Source of the DNA: Tillus elongatus
Lineage: Eukaryota; Arthropoda; Insecta; Coleoptera; Cleridae
Direction of reading: 5' to 3'
Assembly: GCA_964006375.1 (NCBI GenBank)
Contig: OZ023267.1
Span: 82,586,906 to 82,650,905 of the forward strand
DNA: 64,000 nt
Made by a program: the position numbers and the translations under genes. The notes under the pieces were generated by a model, which saw only the letters and a program-made list of their open reading frames with translations, was not told where the DNA came from and made no database searches. This document shows, piece after piece, positions 50,644 through 62,871 of this stretch. How positions within the stretch are numbered: the first letter of the stretch is position 1; every line of letters starts with the position of its first letter.

Positions 50644-50931
50644 TTGAGATGTGGCTTTATGTGTCATTGGTTGGAAAATAAGAAAACTAAAGAGTTGATT
50701 GCCTATTACAACAGTCAGCTGAAGGAACATTTGGGTTATCGGAATACCGATATGCCAAATGTTCCAACCGAAGGAGCCCACTTAGAGTCATCTCCAGGGG
50801 CTCGGAATACCGATGCCCTAGAAGTGTCGGAAGCAACATTTCAATTAACACCAACAACCGCTAAATACTTGTTGGACTTTAGTATGTTTGGTATTAAATT
50901 TGGCTTGTTGGATAACCAATCATTTTTATGA
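50644..50931 (+). CDS. Unknown ORF, 95 aa (identical mirror copy at 54085-54372, minus)
   Basis: I do not recognise it. It contains TKELIAYYNSQLKEHLG, RNTDMPNVPTEGAHLESSPG and EVSEATFQLTPTTAKYLL. A related frame at 51359-51736 aligns without gaps over ~65 residues (ELIAYYNGQLKKQLG, STEGVHLES, DVPEATSQVTPRTATYL). Frame retention between diverged repeats could mean past coding use, but no promoter, domain or membrane segment is apparent. The start is simply the first Met. Confidence 0.3.
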   Translation: MRCGFMCHWLENKKTKELIAYYNSQLKEHLGYRNTDMPNVPTEGAHLESSPGARNTDALEVSEATFQLTPTTAKYLLDFSMFGIKFGLLDNQSFL

Positions 50932-51358
50932 AAAATGCAACAATTTTTATTTCTGCGTAAGCGAATTTAATCAGAAATATAGAACCAACCTTCAAGAAAC
51001 CGAAAAAAGAGGATAAGAACATTAAGAACAAACATTCCGATACCGAAGTGATCCTAAACACACCATATGATGCAAATTCTGTAAATCTCTTTAACAGAAG
51101 AAAAAACAGAAGTGAAACATCGTAAGACAAATAGAACCGACGTACATAAAAGATGTGTCTGAGGAGAAACGTATACAGAACCTTATTGAGTTTACTAAGT
51201 TTTAAGTATACGAACATAACAGTCTATGTACCAACCAACCAACCAACCAACTGTTTTTGAGGTGTAGCCTTTATGTATGTATGTAGGTAATTTAATTTTC
51301 GATAGTGTAAAATAAAATTAAAAAGTGTGATATATGAAAAAATAAGAAAACTAAAGAG

Positions 51359-51736
51359 TTGATTGCCTATTACAACGGTCAGCTGAAGAAACAATTAGGT
51401 AGCCAGAATACCGATACCCTAAATATTTCAACCGAAGGAGTTCACTTAGAGTCACATCTAGGGGGCCGGAATACCGGCCCCCTAGATGTGCCGGAAGCAA
51501 CATCTCAAGTAACACCTAGAACTGCAACATACTTGGTAAAAATGGGTGGAGCTCAGATTGTAAACGACTTGATAGGTGATACATATGTTTGCAAAGATTT
51601 CATTCTAAATTTAACCTGTTGGATATCCAATCATTTCTATGAAAAGTGCAACCAACCAACTAACCAACCACCCAACCAACCAACCAACGTTGAGGGGCGT
51701 AGAGATAGCAAGCTATCTACAAGTGGACCCCTCTGA
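51359..51736 (+). CDS. Unknown ORF, 125 aa (identical mirror copy at 53280-53657, minus)
   Basis: Unrecognised. The first 65 residues resemble the 50644-50931 frame. The tail reads GDTYVCKDFILNLTCWISNH and then QPTNQPPNQPTN, which comes from an ACCAACCAACC simple repeat. A perfect 20-bp palindrome near 51466-51486 (GGGGGCCGGAAT / ACCGGCCCCC) sits inside. It may be a decayed repeat rather than a gene. Confidence 0.3.
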   Translation: MIAYYNGQLKKQLGSQNTDTLNISTEGVHLESHLGGRNTGPLDVPEATSQVTPRTATYLVKMGGAQIVNDLIGDTYVCKDFILNLTCWISNHFYEKCNQPTNQPPNQPTNVEGRRDSKLSTSGPL

Positions 51737-51871
51737 ACCTATGATGTTAATAATGGATTAAGAGATTGAATTGGTACGTGTTTATATTGAAGGCTTGCAA
51801 GCTACGTACAAGTGTCTGAATATATGATGGTAATGATGGGTTAAGATATTTAATTGACATGTATTAAAGGC

Positions 51872-52054
51872 TTATCGGTTTTTCACCTGAGTCATTGTCA
51901 TTCTAAATGTATCAGAACGAAAACCGGATCCTTTGCTCTGGTATATCTTGCTCAGTAGGTGCCAGACGTCTTCGAAAACAACATTCTTTGCTTTACGAAA
52001 TGGGAGATGGGCAGCCCCCTTGTCGAAACCTTCCGAGACACAGCTGTCTAACAC
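51872..52054 (-). CDS. Unknown ORF, 60 aa (identical mirror copy at 52962-53144, plus)
   Basis: Reads GFDKGAAHLPFRKAKNVVFE then DVWHLLSKIYQSKGSGFRSD. The composition looks protein-like (Trp, Phe, mixed charges), unlike the simple-repeat frames. The N-terminus runs into the 13-bp CAGCTGTCTAACA repeat, so the listed Met is probably not a true start. It could be a captured exon. No family recognised. Confidence 0.3.
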   Translation of the reverse strand: MLDSCVSEGFDKGAAHLPFRKAKNVVFEDVWHLLSKIYQSKGSGFRSDTFRMTMTQVKNR

Positions 52055-52116
52055 AGCTGTCTAACACAGCTGTCTAACACAGCTGTTTAACACAGCTGTC
52101 TAACACAGCTGTCTAA
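52040..52116. repeat. 13-bp tandem repeat (CAGCTGTCTAACA)n, left arm (mirror 52900-52976)
   Basis: About six units with one C/T change. Each unit includes the palindrome CAGCTG. Confidence 0.9.
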
Positions 52117-54906
52117 TAGGGCAGACATATGTCTAACACATGTCTAGCAGATGTGCAACAGTCACTCTTTTGCGGAACATAAGCTGAATGTTTTTAAGTC
52201 AAACAAGAAGAAAACAATTTAAAACACATCTACGATGACCATGAGGCAGCCTACATGGACTTTGAACAATTTTTAAAAATAGATGCGGCCAGGTTAGTTG
52301 ATTAACCATCCAGGTCAGTCACAGCTGACGCTATAAATAAAAACGATGCTGGAAGCGAGTGACGTCACAAGAAACGGTGGTGCATGTGCCCAGGTTAGAC
52401 CTCTAAGCTTTCCAGGTTAATACCGGGTTAGCTCCATGACAAGGTGGTGGACCAGTCGGGTCAGCTAAGAGTCGGGGTGGTGGAATGGTCGGGTCAGCTA
52501 GGCGACCGGGTCGTCTAGCTGACCCGACCATTCCACCACCCCGACTCTTAGCTGACCCGACTGGTCCACCACCTTGTCATGGAGCTAACCCGGTATTAAC
52601 CTGGAAAGCTTAGAGGTCTAACCTGGGCACATGCACCACCGTTTCTTGTGACGTCACTCGCTTCCAGCATCGTTTTTATTTATAGCGTCAGCTGTGACTG
52701 ACCTGGATGGTTAATCAACTAACCTGGCCGCATCTATTTTTAAAAATTGTTCAAAGTCCATGTAGGCTGCCTCATGGTCATCGTAGATGTGTTTTAAATT
52801 GTTTTCTTCTTGTTTGACTTAAAAACATTCAGCTTATGTTCCGCAAAAGAGTGACTGTTGCACATCTGCTAGACATGTGTTAGACATATGTCTGCCCTAT
52901 TAGACAGCTGTGTTAGACAGCTGTGTTAAACAGCTGTGTTAGACAGCTGTGTTAGACAGCTGTGTTAGACAGCTGTGTCTCGGAAGGTTTCGACAAGGGG
53001 GCTGCCCATCTCCCATTTCGTAAAGCAAAGAATGTTGTTTTCGAAGACGTCTGGCACCTACTGAGCAAGATATACCAGAGCAAAGGATCCGGTTTTCGTT
53101 CTGATACATTTAGAATGACAATGACTCAGGTGAAAAACCGATAAGCCTTTAATACATGTCAATTAAATATCTTAACCCATCATTACCATCATATATTCAG
53201 ACACTTGTACGTAGCTTGCAAGCCTTCAATATAAACACGTACCAATTCAATCTCTTAATCCATTATTAACATCATAGGTTCAGAGGGGTCCACTTGTAGA
53301 TAGCTTGCTATCTCTACGCCCCTCAACGTTGGTTGGTTGGTTGGGTGGTTGGTTAGTTGGTTGGTTGCACTTTTCATAGAAATGATTGGATATCCAACAG
53401 GTTAAATTTAGAATGAAATCTTTGCAAACATATGTATCACCTATCAAGTCGTTTACAATCTGAGCTCCACCCATTTTTACCAAGTATGTTGCAGTTCTAG
53501 GTGTTACTTGAGATGTTGCTTCCGGCACATCTAGGGGGCCGGTATTCCGGCCCCCTAGATGTGACTCTAAGTGAACTCCTTCGGTTGAAATATTTAGGGT
53601 ATCGGTATTCTGGCTACCTAATTGTTTCTTCAGCTGACCGTTGTAATAGGCAATCAACTCTTTAGTTTTCTTATTTTTTCATATATCACACTTTTTAATT
53701 TTATTTTACACTATCGAAAATTAAATTACCTACATACATACATAAAGGCTACACCTCAAAAACAGTTGGTTGGTTGGTTGGTTGGTACATAGACTGTTAT
53801 GTTCGTATACTTAAAACTTAGTAAACTCAATAAGGTTCTGTATACGTTTCTCCTCAGACACATCTTTTATGTACGTCGGTTCTATTTGTCTTACGATGTT
53901 TCACTTCTGTTTTTTCTTCTGTTAAAGAGATTTACAGAATTTGCATCATATGGTGTGTTTAGGATCACTTCGGTATCGGAATGTTTGTTCTTAATGTTCT
54001 TATCCTCTTTTTTCGGTTTCTTGAAGGTTGGTTCTATATTTCTGATTAAATTCGCTTACGCAGAAATAAAAATTGTTGCATTTTTCATAAAAATGATTGG
54101 TTATCCAACAAGCCAAATTTAATACCAAACATACTAAAGTCCAACAAGTATTTAGCGGTTGTTGGTGTTAATTGAAATGTTGCTTCCGACACTTCTAGGG
54201 CATCGGTATTCCGAGCCCCTGGAGATGACTCTAAGTGGGCTCCTTCGGTTGGAACATTTGGCATATCGGTATTCCGATAACCCAAATGTTCCTTCAGCTG
54301 ACTGTTGTAATAGGCAATCAACTCTTTAGTTTTCTTATTTTCCAACCAATGACACATAAAGCCACATCTCAAGACAGTTAGTTAAGAGTGTTGTATGACT
54401 AAGATTACTCTTGAAATATTTAGGATATCGGTATTCCGGCTACCTAAATGCTTCTTTAGCTGACAGTTGTAATAGACAATCAACTCTTTAGTTTTGTTAT
54501 TTCCACCCATTAACACATAAAGCCACATCTCAAGACAGTTAGTTAGAGTGTTGTGTGGTTAAAATTACTCTGAAATGCTAGTGGCACCCCATTTTTTACC
54601 AAGTATGTAGCAGCTGTAGGTACCAAGTCAACCCATTCTGCTTGTTGTTGTAATAGACAATTAACTCTTTGGTTTTCTTATTTTATATCTCATAAACATA
54701 AAAGCTACACTTCAAGATACTTAGTTTAACTGGTCACATGGCTAAGATTACTCTGAAATGATAGAGATGTGTTGGTTTAGGTACAGCTTGTTCTAACTTA
54801 CTTAAATATTATATTTCTTCTGTTCAACAAGACGATTATTTTGATGTGTCACACATGTATGTAGCTCTAAGAATAGCTATACCGGAAGTGTCTACCCGGA
54901 ATTGAA

Positions 54907-55996
54907 GTTTTTTATCTCAGTTTCTTGTAGACCTTGTTACGAAACATACATTTTTGAAGTCGGTTCCTTTCTATCACTTTCCATTGAAAAGATACAAGGA
55001 TTTAAAGTTTAGACCGGAAGTGGCCATTTTATTGTATATTCCAATTTGATTTGGCCTCCTTAACACCGTGCATGTATTGGTTCTATCGTACATCTCACGG
55101 ATCTTCCGCGATAAGGGTTTAAAGTTTTTTATCTCAGTTTCTTGTAGAGCTTGTTACGAAACATACATTTTTGAAGTCGGTTCCTTTCTATCACTTTCCG
55201 TTGAAAAGATATAACGATTTAAAGTTTAGACCGGAAGTGGCCATTTTATTGTATATTCCAATTTGGTTTGACCTCCTTAACACCGTGCATGTATTGGTTC
55301 TATCGTACATCTCACGGATCTTCCGCGATAAGGGTTTAAAGTTTTTTATCTCAGTTTCTTGTAGAGCTTGTTATGAAACGATATATTTTTGAAGTCGGTT
55401 CCTTTCTATCACTTTCCGTTGAAAAGATATAACGATTTAAAGTTTAGACCGGAAGTGGCCATTTTATTGTATATTCCAATTTGATTTGGCCTCCTTAACA
55501 CCGTGCATGTATTGGTTCTATCGTACATCTCACGGATCTTCCGCGATAAGGATTTGAGGTTTTTTATCTCAGTTTCTTGTAGAGCTTGTTATGAAACGAT
55601 ATATTTTTAAAGTCAGTTCATTTCTATCACTTTCCGTTGAAAAGATATAACGATTTAAAGTTTAGACCGGAAGTGGCCATTTTATTGTATATTCCAATTT
55701 GATTTGGCCTCCTTAACACCGTGCATGTATTGGTTCCTGCGTACATCTCACGGATCTTCCGCGATAAGGGTTTAAAGTTTTTTATCTCATTTTTCTTGTA
55801 GAGCTTGTTACGAAACATACATTTTTTGAAGATAGTTCATTTCTATCACTTTCCGTTGAAAAGATATAAGGATTTAAAGTTTAGACCGGAAGTGGCCATT
55901 TTATTGTATATTCCACTTTGATTTGGCCTCCTTAACACCGTGCACGTGTTGGTTCTATCGTACATCTCACGGATCTTCCGCGATAAGGGTTTAAAG
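54907..55996 (-). repeat. Five tandem 218-bp repeats, right arm
   Basis: Exact mirror of 49020-50109, with unit number and substitutions preserved. Confidence 0.93.
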
Positions 55997-56854
55997 TTTT
56001 TTATCTTATTTTAGTCGCCATTTTTTAATTCTGCTTACTTAGACGAGTAACATGACACTAAACACGTGGGAGAAGGGAATTGAACCTGTAACCAACCATT
56101 GTTTCTAAGCTTAAGAGTTGAACCTGTTGTCCATTTTGTTTCTGAGCTTCTTTGTTTTGCCAGCGACCTCTATTGTCTCTACGATATTTGGTTTCTAATA
56201 GTCTGTCTAATATTAAACATATTAATTATTATGTCTTATGTCTAATGTAAGCAAACAGTAATACACTTAAACATCTGATGCATTTTAGGTAAGATTCCAA
56301 AAATTATTAAACACATAATTGTCATGATCGCGCCTGACTGACGATTTAAACTGTTAATAATAGCAGGCTATTCACCTAAAGCGGAAACACTTGTGATAAC
56401 GGCTAATCAGCTGGTGTAACATTTACGCGTTTACACTAAAATCATAACGTTTTATTTCGCTTTATTTAATTCGATCGACTTAATTTTCATCCTCCATACG
56501 ACGTTCTTTATATTAATTCTAATGAGATACTTTTAAATTGATTTGATTTTAATAACCAGGTTAGTCTTTAGCATGTGGTTTATTACTAATTACTTTTTTA
56601 TTACGCATGTTATTTTAACTGGTGACTCCTCGTTTGCTTAATACAGGTTAGTTGGCTTTTGAATACGTCATCTCAGGTTAGTTCGCTACTTGTTCGAGTT
56701 AAATACGAAGTCAGGTGGTGGAGGTGCTCGGGGGCCGTCGGGTCCACCACCGGTCTGGTCGGGGGCCGTCGGGTCTGGTCAGTTCCACCACCTCCACCTC
56801 CACCACCGGTGGCGAAGTGGCGGTGGTGGCTCCAGAACCCCCCTTCTATACCTA

Positions 56855-57769
<915 letters not shown>

Positions 57770-57784
57770 CTGCCCCCCTCCTTA
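57770..57784 (-). promoter_or_regulatory. Polypurine tract for plus-strand DNA priming
   Basis: On the minus strand, AAGGAGGGGGGCAG lies directly before the 3' LTR and overlaps the pol stop codon. Confidence 0.8.
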
Positions 57785-60700
57785 AGACTGTTCGTCCCGA
57801 ACAGTATTTGCCGGCTGCCAACTTGGGGGTTCGTTGCCCCGATAGGGACTCAACCTCTCTATGTGAACAACTTTGGGTTTATTTCTTGGAGACATCTGGA
57901 TTCTGTAGACTAGGTCGTTAATTTTCTTAGTCACCAAGTATGGCCCTTCCCATGGTTTCTGAAGTTTGGGACTAAGGCCCTTTCTCCTTGTTGGTTGGTA
58001 TAGCCACACTGCATCACCTTCCTTGAATGTATGGGGTGTTGCTCTGCGATCCAAGCGCATCTTCATCCGGTCGCTGCTTAAGAGGAGCCTATCTCTGACA
58101 CATCTGTGTATAGTGCGCAGTTTTCCTTCTAGGTCGGCGACATACTCAGGTAACGTAGCTAGGTCCGCTATGTCCTCGTTCGGTGGTGGTCTTGTCATGT
58201 CGATTGGTAACCGCATCTCTCTGCCGGTCAACATCATGGATGGAGTGTAGCCGGTAGATTCATGCTGAGAGCTTCTGTAAGCTAGGAGGAACAGAGGTAT
58301 CAGCTTGTCCCAGGTTCTCTGATTCTCGTCTACAAACATAGCAAGATACTGATTGATGGTCCTGTTATGCCGTTCTACCATGGCGTCTGATTGAGGGTGG
58401 AGTGGCGTTGTTCTCGTTTTCTTTATTCCTAGCAAGTCCATTAGGCTCTTCCAGACCTCTGATTCGAAATTCCGGCGCTGGTCGGTGTGAATATCCAAGG
58501 GTACGCCATGCCGTGATATGACATTTTCCATCAGGGCTTCTGCTACGGTCGTTGCCTCTTGGTTGGGGATCGGCGCAACTTCAGGCCATTTCGAGAAGTA
58601 GTCCATCGCCACCATTATGTATCTGTTCCCAGACTCTGTGATGGGAAAAGGTCCTGCGATGTCTACGGCAACTCTCTCCCACGGTGTACCTGAGATGTAC
58701 TGCATCATCTTTCCTCTGGATCGGGTCTTTGGCCCTTTCTTTGAAGCACACTGGTCACACCTTTTGCACCATTCTTCCACGCTTCTTCGGCAATTTATCC
58801 AATAGAAGCGGTCTCTGACTCTGGGGAGAGTCCTGTTGACCCCAAAGTGGCCTCCACTCCTACTATTGTGTAACTCATGAAGAACACTGTCTATGCACTC
58901 ACTTGGCACAACGGTCTGGTATATACAGTCTGTACCATCGGCAGTTTCCCATTTTCGAGTGATCAAGTCATTCTTCATACACAAGGAGTCCCATTGTAGC
59001 CAGTAGCCTTTAACCTCCGCCCCAAACCGGGACACATCGTGCCACTCAGGTCTTTTCCCTTTTTCTAGCCATTCTCTAATATTTTTCAGGTCTGGATCTG
59101 TCTTCTGTGCATCTCTGATGTATTCAAGATTTACGTCTCGATCGGTATTATTCTCCTGTTCCGTCACCAGTTGTTTGATCTGATGAGTTACTTTGTCGAT
59201 CTCTTTGTTGTCTTGTCGCTCGCAAAATTTCCATTCATGCACTGAACATGGTCTTCTTGACAGGCTGTCTGCATTGGCGTGACTTATTCCTCTTCGATGT
59301 TCAATCCGGAAGTCGTAGCTCTGCAGTTTCTCTATCCATCGTGCTATCTGTCCTTCGGGATTTCTAAAGTTCAGAAGCCATTGCAGAGCAGAGTGATCTG
59401 ACCTCACGCGGAATGTTCTTCCGTACAGGAAGCTGTGGAAATGTTCGATGGATCTTACAACTGCCAGCAGTTCTTTCCGGGTTACACAGTAATTTCTTTC
59501 TGCTTTTCCGAACGTTTTGCTGAAGTAGCCTATCACAACTTCTTCTCCGGCTTGGAGCTGCGAGAGTACTGCCCCAATGCCATACTGGGAAACATCGGTG
59601 TCCAGTATGAACAGTCCTTCGTCCTGAGGATAAGCCAGTATAGGAGCAGTGAGAAGACGATGTTTGAGTTATCTAAAAGACTCTTGGCAATCTGGTGACC
59701 AGATGAACTCGGCCTTATTTTCAGTCAGGCTATGCAGAGGTTTCGCAATGCTGCTGAAGTACTTCACAAAGCGTCGGTAGTAGCTGCAAAGTCCCAGAAA
59801 ACTTCTGACCTCATGTTTGTTCTTCGGCACAGGCCAGTCTCTTACTGCCTTTATTTTCTCTGGATCAGTTTCTATCCCTTTCTCAGAAACGACATGTCCG
59901 AGGAAACTCACTTTCTTCAGGAAGAGGACGCATTTCTTGGAATTGAGTTGCAGATTGGCACCTCTTAGCCTGGAGAAAACTTGCTTCAGATTCGCCAGGT
60001 GTTCATCGAAAGTCCTTCCAATCACCATGACATCGTCGAGATACACCAGGCAAGTTTCCCATGTCAGTCCTCTCAGCACTAACACCATTAGTCGCTCGAA
60101 GGTGGCAGGAGCATTACATAAGCCGAATGGCATGACCTTGAATTGGTACAACCCATTCCCGGTTGAAAAAGCAGTCTTCTCCTTATCGTCTTTATGGAGT
60201 TCTACTTGCCAGTAGCCACTTTTCAGGTCTAATGTAGAGAACCACTTTGATCCGGCCAAAGTGTTCAAAGTGTCGTCGATCCAGGGCAGGGGATAACTGT
60301 CTTTCTTGGTGACATCATTCAGCTTTCTATAGTCCACGCAAAATCTCATAGTGCCGTCTTTCTTGGTGACCAAAAATACTGGGGACGACCAAGGACTATT
60401 AGACTCCTCGATCACCCCATCTTCCAGCAATTCGTCAACCATTGCCTTGATTTCTGATTGCTTGGCAAAAGGTAGTCTCCTCGGCGGCTGTCTAATTGGT
60501 CTTGCGTCGCCGGTATTAATTCTGTGTTGCACTAGACTCGTACGACCTGTGATTTTATCTTGAGCGAAAATATCGGCCTCCTCCAATATGAACTTCAGGG
60601 CCATTTCCATCTCCATGTTGTTCAATTGGCCCCATGAATTCTTGAACCGCTCTACTATTTCTACTGGCAGTCTTCTGTCTAATGCAGTGGGTGTCACGTT

Positions 60701-61434
60701 TCTTGACAACGTCACTCGGTCAATGGGCTCGCAAGTGGCGATAACCTCACCTTTCTTCAATGTGACCCTGTTAGTTTGCACGTTAGCCACTCTTATGGGT
60801 ATTGTCCTCTTCGGGTCTACTAAGCATCGTGCGACGAGGGCACCATCATGTCTATCTTTTAGGGGCTCCGCTATGAGAGCAGACATACCATCAAGTTTCT
60901 TCTCTAGCCTGGCTCTGACAATCTTCTCACTGTTACCAGGAATCCGTGTATCTTCGTCGACAATAAGTCTCACCCTGGGATTAGCTTCGCCTGCTGGTGG
61001 AGATAAATACAACTCTTCGTTGCCGATTCTCAAGATCTTATTTTGGAAGTCTACTGAAAAGACATCGAACTCTTCCATTACATCTAAGCCCAGAATAAAT
61101 TCGTCGACGATTTCTGCGACGACAGCCTTTACCTGCAGCTCAGTACTGCCCAGCTTAATGTAAATAGTGGCCTCTCCATGCACGGGTATCCTATCTCCTT
61201 TTGCCGTCTCCAACACAGGCTGTTTGTTGGTCGTAAGTGCCGACCTGTTTGGCAGCATGTCTGGACGTACAACGGATCTAGTGGCACCAGTATCGATGGT
61301 GAAACTGCATTGTCTTCCGTCTATGCTGCCAGGTATAACGAGGCTCTCGTGGTAGCGTCGGATAGTGGAGACCTTGACTTTGGGGCTTTGGGACTCGCAC
61401 GCCAGCTGCCGCCCCCTTACACTGGCGTCAGGTC
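57782..61434 (-). pseudogene. pol: Gypsy pol: protease, reverse transcriptase, RNase H, integrase (one stop codon)
   Basis: Enters by -1 shift from gag. Protease: FTIDTGATRSVV (active-site DTGA) and FILGLDVMEEF. RT: MRFCVDYRKLND, motif A FSTLDLKSGYW, PFGLCNAPATFERLM and motif C CLVYLDDVMVIG. A single in-frame TAA at 59669-59671 follows SPDCQESFR; the frame reopens immediately with LKHRLLTAPIL. RNase H: FSKTFGKAERNY, TRKELLAVV and HANADSLSRR. Integrase: zinc finger H...H...CKRCDQC, then the DDE core VAVDIAGPF, IHTDQRRNFES and DAMVERHNR, and a C-terminal domain with GPYLVTKKINDLVYRI. It ends RDEQS. About 1,217 codons; the stop lies between RT and RNase H, so integrase could not be made without readthrough. 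Confidence 0.94.
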
Positions 61435-61441
61435 GTTTCCC
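61399..61441 (-). promoter_or_regulatory. Candidate -1 ribosomal frameshift signal between gag and pol
   Basis: On the minus strand the heptamer G GGA AAC (61435-61441) is in the correct gag phase, five codons before the gag stop (61417-61419). After a 6-nt spacer comes a perfect 7-bp stem, ACGCCAG (61422-61428) with CTGGCGT (61399-61405), and a 16-nt loop. A -1 slip at the heptamer enters exactly the open pol frame. The G-rich loop could pair with downstream CCCC to form a pseudoknot. Confidence 0.82.
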
Positions 61442-62811
61442 TGACGGCGCTCACTGTTGGTATATTCTTGTCTTCTGCGAGCCACCTGTTGGGTTTGTGA
61501 GCACTGCCTACTTATGTGCCCTTTCCTACCACACTTGTAGCATTCTATGTCTGACCAATCTGCTTTCGTCCTACGTGCTCCAACCGTTGCAGTGAGCTTG
61601 CTTATGGCTTCCTTCATCAACTTGATTTCTCGCCTTAGTTCCTCTGTCGTGTCTGCATGGTCCTCTATCTCCTTCACTTCGCGCAGCCTGTTGCGGCGAG
61701 GTTGAGATGCATTCTTCGCTGCTTCAAATTCCAAACCATAAATTACGCAGTCTGTAAGTGTTTTGAACCTTCCGAGCCTTAAAGATTGTTGCATTTCATT
61801 GTCAAGTACCCCATCGATGAAGGTCTGGACGGTTATCTGGTTGACAAATTCTTCTGGGGCTTGGGGATATGCCAGTCGCACAAGTTTCTCCACTTCGGCA
61901 CTAAATTCTTGCAGAGTCTCATTTGGCTTCTGGACCCTTGTTTTTAGTTGTGCCTGGTAGACCTGGCTCATGTACTTGTTACCATATCTCAAGTCTAGGG
62001 CCTGTATCACTGTTAAGTAGTTTTGCTGTTTCGACTCCGGGATGTTCTGGAGGATTTCTAGGGCTTTGCCTCGAAGCGAGAGAATTAGAGCAGTTGCCGC
62101 CTGTTGCTCACTCCACCCATTGCTGAGAGCTGCCGCCTCAAACTGCCTCCTGTACATGGGCCACGATGTTTCTCCGTCAAAAGTCGGCGGCTTTAAGTTT
62201 CCATTAGGCTGCTGCATAGCTGGTACATCCGCCTCCGGGCGATTTTGAACTGGGGACATTCCAGTAACTCCTCTTGGTTCAGTTCTATTAGTCTGGACAA
62301 TCACCTGTTCGGTCAGTTCTTTATGTGTGCATTCTGTTCCTTTCATGATCATCTTCATTTGTTCTTTCAACCCTTCCACTTCTTCCCATCGTTTATTCAA
62401 ATCTTCTGTTACATTTTCTACTTTCTTGTCCACATTTTCTATTTGTTCGTTGATCTGTTCCATTTCTTCTTTTACATCGACTCTCATATTGTGGAACATA
62501 CTTCGGAGCTCTTCTTTATCTTCTTGTCGCCTCTGTTCGTCTTCTTCGCGTTGCTTCTTGAGTTCTCCTTTGTCTTCTTCGCGTTGCTTCTTGAGCTCTT
62601 GTTTATCTTCAAGACGCCTCTGTTCTTCCTCTTGTCGTCTTCTCTCGTCTTCTTCGCGCCGTCTTCTTTCATCTTCTTGTCGCCGTTTTTCGTCTTCTTC
62701 GCGTTGCTTCTTGAGGTTTTCTTTGTCTTCTTCGCGTTGTCTTTTCAGTAAGTCCATCAACTCTTTGATTTCAGCCATCTCGTCGTAGTCAGTCGATCTG
62801 GTGTTTACCAT
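61417..62811 (-). CDS. gag: Gypsy gag polyprotein, 464 aa, intact
   Basis: Starts MVNTRSTDYDEMAEIKELMD shortly after the primer-binding site. Residues ~20-115 are a highly charged coiled coil of KKQREEDE / RRRQEEDE-like repeats, and ~120-170 continue helical (EQINEQIENVDKKVENV). Residues ~205-380 form the capsid-like region (WPMYRRQFEAAALSNGW, ALILSLRGKALEIL, LQEFSAEVEKLVRLAYP). Near the C-terminus is one zinc knuckle CYKCGRKGHISRQC (CX2CX4HX4C), which would bind the genomic RNA. It ends GNDLTPV, with pol in the -1 frame. It would assemble the cytoplasmic particle. No disabling change is seen. The coiled-coil repeats vary by unit length and may be expanded. Confidence 0.93.
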   Translation of the reverse strand: MVNTRSTDYDEMAEIKELMDLLKRQREEDKENLKKQREEDEKRRQEDERRRREEDERRRQEEEQRRLEDKQELKKQREEDKGELKKQREEDEQRRQEDKEELRSMFHNMRVDVKEEMEQINEQIENVDKKVENVTEDLNKRWEEVEGLKEQMKMIMKGTECTHKELTEQVIVQTNRTEPRGVTGMSPVQNRPEADVPAMQQPNGNLKPPTFDGETSWPMYRRQFEAAALSNGWSEQQAATALILSLRGKALEILQNIPESKQQNYLTVIQALDLRYGNKYMSQVYQAQLKTRVQKPNETLQEFSAEVEKLVRLAYPQAPEEFVNQITVQTFIDGVLDNEMQQSLRLGRFKTLTDCVIYGLEFEAAKNASQPRRNRLREVKEIEDHADTTEELRREIKLMKEAISKLTATVGARRTKADWSDIECYKCGRKGHISRQCSQTQQVARRRQEYTNSERRQGNDLTPV

Positions 62812-62854
62812 TTACAGCTAGCTTAATTGTTCACTTCTTCACTCACTTATCCCA

Positions 62855-62868
62855 CACTTCTGACACCA
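62855..62868 (-). promoter_or_regulatory. Primer-binding site, tRNA-Leu type
   Basis: The minus strand reads TGGTGTCAGAAGTG three bases inside the 5' LTR, complementary to the 3' end of a leucine tRNA (CACTTCTGACACCA). The tRNA identity is from memory of Leu tRNA ends. Confidence 0.7.
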
Positions 62869-62871
62869 AAT

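Larger units (their letters stand above)
50310..51760 (+). repeat. Diverged repeats carrying ELIAYYN...QLK frames, left arm
   Basis: At least four partial copies of a unit with CTGTCTTGAGATGTGGCTTT and AAACTAAAGAGTTGATTGCC. Two copies keep related open frames (50644-50931 and 51359-51736). Tracts of ACCAACCAACC lie at 51229-51250 and 51645-51690. Confidence 0.75.

Noticed and set aside
57782..57969. An envelope gene downstream of Gypsy pol
   Set aside because: The pol stop overlaps the polypurine tract; there is no room for another gene.
61178..62788. Plus-strand ORFs opposite Gypsy gag (Ser/Phe-rich frames at 62245 and 62327)
   Set aside because: Antisense of the KREED coiled-coil repeat; composition artefact.
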